From an uncultured Eggerthellaceae bacterium (GTDB lineage Bacteria; Actinomycetota; Coriobacteriia; Coriobacteriales; Eggerthellaceae): 13,390 nucleotides of DNA. A program made the translations under genes and the position numbers. Where the stretch lies: the NCBI GenBank assembly GCA_946626265.1, contig CAMOUE010000040.1:1-13390 (forward strand). Reading direction: 5' to 3'. Shown here piece by piece: positions 12,592 to 13,390 of this stretch (within the stretch, counting starts at the first letter, position 1; each line of letters opens with the position of its first letter). The notes below the pieces were generated by a model, which was not told the origin of the DNA, searched no databases, and saw only the letters and a list, made by a program, of their open reading frames with translations.

Positions 12592-12798
12592 TCACTCGGT
12601 CTTGGGAACGGTGTCGCCTGTTGCCGTCGGGCTTCCAGGCGGTTTCGGAAGCGGAGCGCCGCATTCCGAGCAATGTCGGGCATCAGGGTCGTTGGCGTGC
12701 CCGCATCGGGCGCATATCCCGCCGCCGATGAGCGGCCTCTGTTCGACCCTGCCGCACATGCCGCACTTTACGCACACGCGCGTATACCCTCCGCACAT
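12592..12798 (-). CDS. Small double zinc-ribbon protein
   Basis: A 68-residue protein with eight cysteines. The C-terminal ribbon is a clear CARCG...CSECG pair (29, 32, 43, 46) of the zinc-ribbon type; the N-terminal part has CVKCGMCG (9, 12, 15) and Cys2. The tail is a proline- and threonine-rich stretch with no fold signal. The start is the ATG at 12798 with GGGGGA 7 bases upstream. It lies between the ferredoxin and the 118-residue gene. Zinc ribbons of this type usually bind protein or nucleic acid; a chaperone or assembly role for the nearby enzyme is only a guess from position. It could instead be rubredoxin-like, but the aromatic residues typical of rubredoxin are missing. Confidence 0.75.
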   Translation of the reverse strand: MCGGYTRVCVKCGMCGRVEQRPLIGGGICARCGHANDPDARHCSECGAPLPKPPGSPTATGDTVPKTE

Positions 12799-12828
12799 TG
12801 ACAGTCCCCCGTTGCGAAATGCAAGCGA

Positions 12829-12857
12829 GGTGGGCCGGAAGATCCTTTCGGCCCACC
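12829..12857. repeat. Intercistronic hairpin between the ferredoxin and zinc-ribbon genes
   Basis: GGTGGGCCG (12829-12837) pairs perfectly with CGGCCCACC (12849-12857) around 11 bases that are partly self-complementary. No T-run follows on the minus strand, so it probably modulates or stabilises the operon mRNA rather than ending it. Confidence 0.6.
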
Positions 12858-12875
12858 CGCTTGACGACCTATCGG

Positions 12876-13235
12876 TTAGTCGGCCACGCCGGACTTCGGA
12901 ACGTACAGAACGCTCTTCGTCTTGGTGTTCGCGAGCTTGGCGGCAAGCTCCTCGACGGGACCGTACTCCATGCACAGAGCCTGGCAGTGCTTCACGCACG
13001 TGGGCTTCTTGCCCTTGCCGACGCGCTCGGCGCACAGATCGCACATGTTGGTCGGAATCGGCATGTAGTCGAGCTGCCAATTCTTCTTGTCGATCTGCCA
13101 AGGACCGACTTCTTCCACCTTGATGCCGTATTGGCCCACCGGGATGTCGTGCTCGACGGAGCAAGCCATCTCGCAGGACATGCAGCCGGTGCAGTACTCG
13201 TAGTTGATCAGAAGACCATATGCTTTCTCAGCCAT
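12876..13235 (-). CDS. 4Fe-4S ferredoxin-type electron-transfer subunit of an oxidoreductase
   Basis: A 119-residue protein with two cysteine sets: CTGCMSCEMAC (15, 18, 21, 25) and C65-x2-C68, C80, C84, with an extra Cys88. This is the pattern of small two-cluster subunits related to the DmsB/PhsB/FdhB group, here in a short form (those are usually about 180-220 residues with four clusters). It would carry electrons to or from the molybdopterin subunit encoded just upstream. The start is the ATG at 13235 with GGAGG 8 bases upstream, inside the last codons of the preceding gene, whose stop lies 3 bp away, indicating translational coupling. There is no Tat or Sec signal in it, so export, if any, would depend on the partner subunit. 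Confidence 0.9.
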   Translation of the reverse strand: MAEKAYGLLINYEYCTGCMSCEMACSVEHDIPVGQYGIKVEEVGPWQIDKKNWQLDYMPIPTNMCDLCAERVGKGKKPTCVKHCQALCMEYGPVEELAAKLANTKTKSVLYVPKSGVAD

Positions 13236-13238
13236 TGT

Positions 13239-13390
13239 TTACGCCTCCATCTCTGCTTCGTAGGTGAAGTTGCGGAACGAGCCCTCGGCGAAACGGTCCT
13301 TCGGGTTCGCGGGCTCAGGCAGCGGAACCTCGTCCAGCTCGCACTTGTACACCTTGCACAGGTAGCACTTGGACTGGTTGCCGAAGCCCG
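13239..13390 (-). CDS. C-terminal end of a probable molybdopterin oxidoreductase large subunit (partial)
   Basis: The minus strand has an open frame running from the window edge to a TAA at 13239-13241, giving 49 residues: starts GFGNQSKCYLCKVYKCE and ends NFTYEAEMEA. The segment contains three cysteines in a CYLCKVYKC pattern. The reading is inferred mainly from position: it directly precedes a ferredoxin subunit of the DmsB-like type, which in this kind of operon is normally preceded by the catalytic molybdopterin subunit. The N-terminal part, where the cofactor motifs lie, is outside the window, so the enzyme type cannot be confirmed. Confidence 0.55.
   Translation of the reverse strand, partial: GFGNQSKCYLCKVYKCELDEVPLPEPANPKDRFAEGSFRNFTYEAEMEA

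Overview
The window looks like a chromosomal stretch of a GC-rich anaerobe, most likely a member of the Eggerthellaceae (class Coriobacteriia). This is inferred from the overall GC richness, the many major-facilitator (MFS) transporters beside an iron-sulfur/molybdopterin oxidoreductase operon, and the Crp/Fnr-type regulator. No rRNA, tRNA, CRISPR array or transposase gene was found.

Layout, left to right. (1) A TetR-family regulator (67-633, minus) is divergent from two tandem paralogous DUF262 proteins (830-1888 and 2055-3092, plus). Both keep the GmrSD/ParB-like N-terminal motifs but stop before the usual HNH (DUF1524) nuclease domain. A perfect 16-bp inverted repeat sits directly before the first ribosome-binding site, and a 34-bp perfect inverted repeat lies between the paralogs. 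(2) A CytX-like hydroxymethylpyrimidine/thiamine-precursor permease (3189-4385, minus) is preceded by a clear TPP riboswitch. (3) A two-gene minus-strand unit holds a MoxR-like AAA+ ATPase with an unusual GSGKN Walker A (5538-7067) and a protein of unknown function (4576-5457) that may be its VWA-like partner. (4) A Crp/Fnr-family regulator (7212-7937, plus) is divergent from the AAA+ gene; the shared intergenic region carries a Crp/Fnr-geometry palindrome. (5) Two MFS transporters (8504-9814 plus; 10783-12138 minus) converge on a ~970-bp gene-free region.

That gene-free region holds a terminator, an 11-bp-period tandem repeat like those bound by OmpR/PhoB-type regulators, an AT-rich 94-bp element bounded by 19-bp perfect inverted repeats, and one copy of a ~180-nt putative structured RNA. 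The second copy of that RNA lies between the Crp/Fnr gene and the first MFS gene. Both copies are on the minus strand, have matching block spacing and each ends in a terminator-like hairpin. This is the strongest candidate here for something undescribed.

(6) The right end is a minus-strand operon: the C-terminus of a probable molybdopterin oxidoreductase large subunit (cut by the window edge), a small two-cluster 4Fe-4S ferredoxin subunit, a zinc-ribbon protein, a cysteine-containing protein of unknown function, and the second MFS transporter. It is plausibly a respiratory or substrate-reducing complex with its dedicated transporter.
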